A stretch of 6,204 nt of DNA from Flectobacillus roseus (GTDB taxonomy: Bacteria; Bacteroidota; Bacteroidia; Cytophagales; Spirosomataceae): NCBI RefSeq assembly GCF_030056665.1, contig NZ_JASHIG010000081.1; one strand, given 5' to 3'. How positions within the stretch are numbered: position 1 is the first letter of the stretch; every line of letters starts with the position of its first letter. Made by a program: the position numbers and the translations under genes. A model generated the notes under the pieces. The model was not told the origin of the DNA. It was given only the letters and a program-made list of their open reading frames with translations, and did not search any database. Of the stretch, positions 1 through 3,800 are shown piece after piece.

Positions 1-150
1 GGAGACGCAAGTAAAATAGTAGAGCTGGATGGTGCAGGTAAAATCGACAAATCTGCTTTACCTACTACTGTTGCTGGAGGTACTGCAGCTCAATCAGGCA
101 AAGTGCCAGAACTCAATGGTGCTGGTAAAATTGACCTTTCGCTTTTGCCA
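1..150 (+). repeat. Two tandem GAGKID repeats, 87-base period
   Basis: Codons 8-21 (ELDGAGKIDKSALP) and 37-50 (ELNGAGKIDLSLLP) match at 11 of 14 residues. The flanking GDASKIV and AQSGKVP also align. The first copy starts at the window edge, so more copies may lie upstream. The bases have diverged more than the residues. Short repeats of this kind usually form a stalk that carries the terminal domain; that role is inferred here. Confidence 0.75.
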
Positions 151-513
151 GACAACGTAGGTCCTGAATCTATGATAGTAGTTGCAGGTGAGGCACTTTC
201 CGCAAACAACATCGTTGCAATCGACTCTACAGGCAAAGCTGTGAAAGCGGTCAGTACAAACATTGCCAAAATGGCGGTTGGTTATGTAAAAACAGCCGTA
301 GCCAATGGTGCCAATGCAGAAGTGTTTTTCGGAAACATCAATGCAGGCTATGCAGGTCTAACGCCTGGGCAACCAGTCTACCTCTCTCAAAATGCTGGCG
401 ATCCAAAATCTACCGTACCCGTAGCTGGCACAGACACTTTCGCTCAAATCGTAGGCACTGCAGTGTCTGCCAATGCAATCTTATTTGAGGTTGCAGGTAT
501 TATTGAACTTTAA
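1..513 (+). CDS. C-terminal part of a phage virion protein (fibre or decoration type)
   Basis: The frame is open from the first base, so the gene begins upstream; 170 codons and a TAA stop are visible. The first 50 residues hold two copies of a short repeat, GAGKIDKSALP and GAGKIDLSLLP, 29 residues apart. Similar (D/A)GKIxxSLLP repeats are common in phage tail and fibre proteins. The remaining 120 residues form one compact domain rich in Ala, Gly and Val, with no Cys and no membrane segment. It contains AGEALSANNIVAI, GKAVKAV, NAEVFFGNINAG, LTPGQPVYLS and a closing AILFEVAGIIEL. This pattern resembles beta-rich C-terminal domains of phage head or tail decoration and fibre proteins. The exact family is not recognised. 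A GTG at 103 could act as a start, but the repeat continues upstream of it, so it is probably internal. The next gene starts 11 bases after the stop, which suggests co-transcription and a shared role in the virion. Confidence 0.8.
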   Translation, partial: GDASKIVELDGAGKIDKSALPTTVAGGTAAQSGKVPELNGAGKIDLSLLPDNVGPESMIVVAGEALSANNIVAIDSTGKAVKAVSTNIAKMAVGYVKTAVANGANAEVFFGNINAGYAGLTPGQPVYLSQNAGDPKSTVPVAGTDTFAQIVGTAVSANAILFEVAGIIEL

Positions 514-527
514 TCTCACATTTTATG
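514..527 (+). promoter_or_regulatory. Start of the giant fibre gene with no Shine-Dalgarno motif
   Basis: Only 11 bases separate the TAA of the upstream gene from ATG at 525. The 20 bases before the ATG are AT-rich and have no GGAG- or AGGA-like motif. The start is nevertheless well fixed: the fibre frame has a TGA at 504-506, and 525 is the only ATG before the conserved sequence. A leaderless-like or AT-rich start fits Bacteroidota usage, and translational coupling to the upstream gene is also possible. No promoter or terminator is seen between the genes. Confidence 0.6.
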
Positions 528-809
528 CCTGTAGAAAAGCTCATAACATGGAGTAACGGGAGACAAAAGGTAAAAAGCCTAGCAGTTCTTCCCTCAGCAG
601 GAAGCTTTGACCAAGTTTTGGTAAAGGCGTCCTCTGCTGAGGGTGATGCTATCTGGAAGCCACTCTCTCAAGCAATGGTTATTGGAGCACTGTCGGTTGG
701 TAGTATTAGTCCAAATCTCATTGCTCAAGACCCCAACAACCGATTTATCACTGATGCTCAGGCAAGCTACTGGAATGGCAAAGTAGAACGTTCAGAACTC
801 TCTGCCTAC
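525..809 (+). other. N-terminal head domain and first linker of the fibre
   Basis: Residues 1-72 are unlike the modules. They contain LITWSNGRQKVKSL and then SFDQVLVKASSAEGDAIWKPLS. The latter resembles the short G..QVL...W.P segments often found near the N-terminus of tail fibres. This end usually attaches to the tail or baseplate, but no named attachment domain is recognised. Residues 73-95 are the first copy of the linker (RFITDAQASYWNGKVERSEL), which recurs before nearly every later module. Confidence 0.65.
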
Positions 810-3800
810 CTCCCCCTAACGGGTGGAAATATGGCGTATGGCGCAAAGATTTCTTTTGACCCAAACTCTTACATTGGGTATGGAAATGCAGACAATGCCA
901 CCACTACAGGCTATAATTTAGAAATTGCTAGTTGGTGGGGCATTGGCTTTAAAGCCACCGTAGACAATACAACTCGTATTGTTTTCGATACCCGTGCGGG
1001 TCGTATTCTCAGTAAAGCTCTTAGAGTTTCAGACTTTGCTGATGGACTAAATTCTGTACCCGTTGTCTCTGATGCTAATGGAAATCTAGTTAAAACCTCT
1101 TTTGGGGCTGATTGGGTCAATACCAATGGGAATCGACGATTTGTTACCGATAGTCAAGTTACAGCTTGGAATGCCAAGGTTGAGCGTTCTGAGTTAGGAG
1201 CTTATTTGCCTCTAGTTGGAGGGATAATCTCTGGAAAGCTTGATATTCTTGCTCAAGGTGGAACTCGTTTGGAGGAAGCCAAACTTTGTATTAATACCTC
1301 CAATGTTGCCAAGCCTCCAGCGCTCGCTTTTCATACGCCCGGTGTGTCAGCCGTACAACTATACGAGAAGCAAGGACACCTGTATGTCAGAAATGATAAT
1401 AACACCGCTTATGATGACCAGCACTTCAAGGTATGGACACAAATGAACCACGGTATTGGTTCTGGCTTGAATGCAGATTTACTGGATGGATACCACGCCA
1501 GTTTTTTTACCGATGTCAATAATTTAAACCCTAATGCCAACAGGAGATTTGTATCTGATACACAAATAAGTTATTGGAATAGCAAAGTAGATAGAGCTGA
1601 ATTAGGCGCTTATTTGCCTTTAACGGGGGGATATTTGACAGGGAAACTTGAAATACAAGGGCTTGGTGGTACGCATTGGTCTGATTCAAAGTTTGCCGTT
1701 GTCACAACTGACAATACCAAACATCCTTCAATCACCTTGCATTCACCGGGTAATTCTGCTGTTACGATTTATCAGAAAAACTTCGATTTATTCATTCGGT
1801 CAGATTATAGTGAAGCGGCCGCTACGACTCATAATCGTATTTGGACTCAGCTCAATCATGGCATAGGCTCGGGCATGAATGCTGATTTACTCGATGGTTT
1901 TCATGCAGCCTATTTTACGGACGTCAATAATTTAGTTACGACCAGTGGCAAACGTTTTGTGTCAGATAGCCAGATTAGCCTATGGACGAATAAAGTAGAA
2001 AGAACAGAACTTGCGTCATATCTCCCCTTGACAGGTGGGAATATGGCTTATGGTGCTAAAATTAGCTTTGGAACAAGCGAATACATTGGCTATGGTAATG
2101 CCGACAATGCTACAACTACAGGCTATAATTTAGAAATCGCTAGTTGGTGGGGTATTGGCTTTAAGGCTAGCATAGATAATATTGCTCGTATCGCATTCGA
2201 CACACGTGCAGGTCGTATCATTACCAAAACAGTTAGAATCACAGATTTTGCAGACGGGGTAAACGCTGTTCCAGTGGTAGCAGATGCCAGTGGAAATCTA
2301 GCAAAAACGGCCTTCAGTGCTGATTGGGTCAATACCAATGGGAATCGACGATTTGTTACAGATACACAAATTGCCACTTGGAATGGCAAGGTTGAACGTT
2401 CAGAATTAGGCGCTTATTTGCCACTTTCAGGAGGTAGCCTAAGTGGACGACTAGAAATCAATGCAGGAGGTGGTACACATTGGTCAGAGTCAAAATTCAA
2501 TATCATTACAGCTGACGCTACCAAAGCTCCCTCAATGAGTTTTCATCGAATTGGAACTTCAGTGGTGACTTTGTATGAAAAAGATGGAGGACTTCATGTA
2601 AGAAATGATTACTCTGAGACAGCCGCTAATGTTCACAAGAAAGTCTGGACAGAGATTAATCATGGAATTGGGTCTGGAATGAATGCCGATTTACTAGATG
2701 GCTATCATGCTGCTTATTTCATTGATGTTAATAATCTCACCACGAATACCAATCGAAGATTTGTCACAGACAATCAAATGACCTATTGGAATGGTAAGGT
2801 TGATCGTACAGAACTAGGTGCCTATTTGCCCTTAACGGGTGGAAGAGTTACAGGACGTTTAGAAGTGTTTAGTGAAGGGGCTGATTTAACTAATGGTAAT
2901 ACCTCTATTGACCAAACCAAACTGGCAATAACAACTACAAATATCAATCGTCCACCTGCTATTGTTTTTCATACTCCTACCGTGTCTTCTGTGGTGTTGT
3001 ATGAAAAAACTGGGAATTTATACATTCGTGACTTTGGCAGTACCAGTGATAATGTACTTTGGAGTCAGAAAAATCATGGCATTGGTTCAGGATTGAATGC
3101 AGATTTATTGGACGGCTATCATGCAAGCTTCTTTGTTGATGTAAACAACCTTTCAACCAACACAGGAAGAAGGTTTGTGACTGATACACAGATTGCTTAT
3201 TGGAATGCTAAGGTTGAAAGAACAGAATTGTCCTCCTATCTACCCCTGACAGGAGGAAATATGGCGTATGGCGCAAAAATTAGCTTTGACGCCAACTGTT
3301 ATGTGGGGTACGGGAATGCTGACAATGCTACGACTGCAGGCTATAATTTAGAAATTGCAAGCTGGTGGGGTATTGGGTTCAAATCAACGAACGATAACAC
3401 CACTCGTATCGTAATGGATACACGAGCGGGACGTATTTTGACTAAAGCGCTAAGAATCTCTGATTTTGCGGATGGTTTAAACTCAGTTCCTGTCGTGGCA
3501 GATGTCAATGGAAATTTAGTTAAAACCTCCTTTGGGGCTGATTGGGTCAATACCAATAGCAATCGACGATTTGTCACAGACACCCAAGTAAGCTATTGGA
3601 GCGGAAAAGTAGATAGAACTGAATTAGGTGCGTATTTGCCTTTAACGGGTGGGTATTTGACAGGAAAGCTTGAAATCCAAGGACTTGGTGGTACACACTG
3701 GTCAGATTCCAAGTTAGTGGTGGTCACGACAGACAGTACAAAACACCCTTCACTAACTTTACATTCACCCGGTAATTCTGCTATTACGATTTATCAGAAA

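Noticed and set aside
103..513. GTG at 103 as the start of the upstream gene
   Set aside because: The frame is open to base 1 and the repeat that includes this codon continues upstream, so it is most likely an internal Val codon.
911..1126. Minus-strand frame inside A1, with counterparts at 2123-2389 and 3341-3583
   Set aside because: These lie opposite the same part of A1, A2 and A3 and share their end only because the sense-strand repeat is conserved. A4 has no comparable frame, and no start signal is seen.
1815..1822. NotI site GCGGCCGC as a possible cloning scar
   Set aside because: It sits within an EAAAT stretch of B2, in frame, with normal sequence on both sides. B5 has a similar but different sequence there. 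A chance site is the simpler reading.
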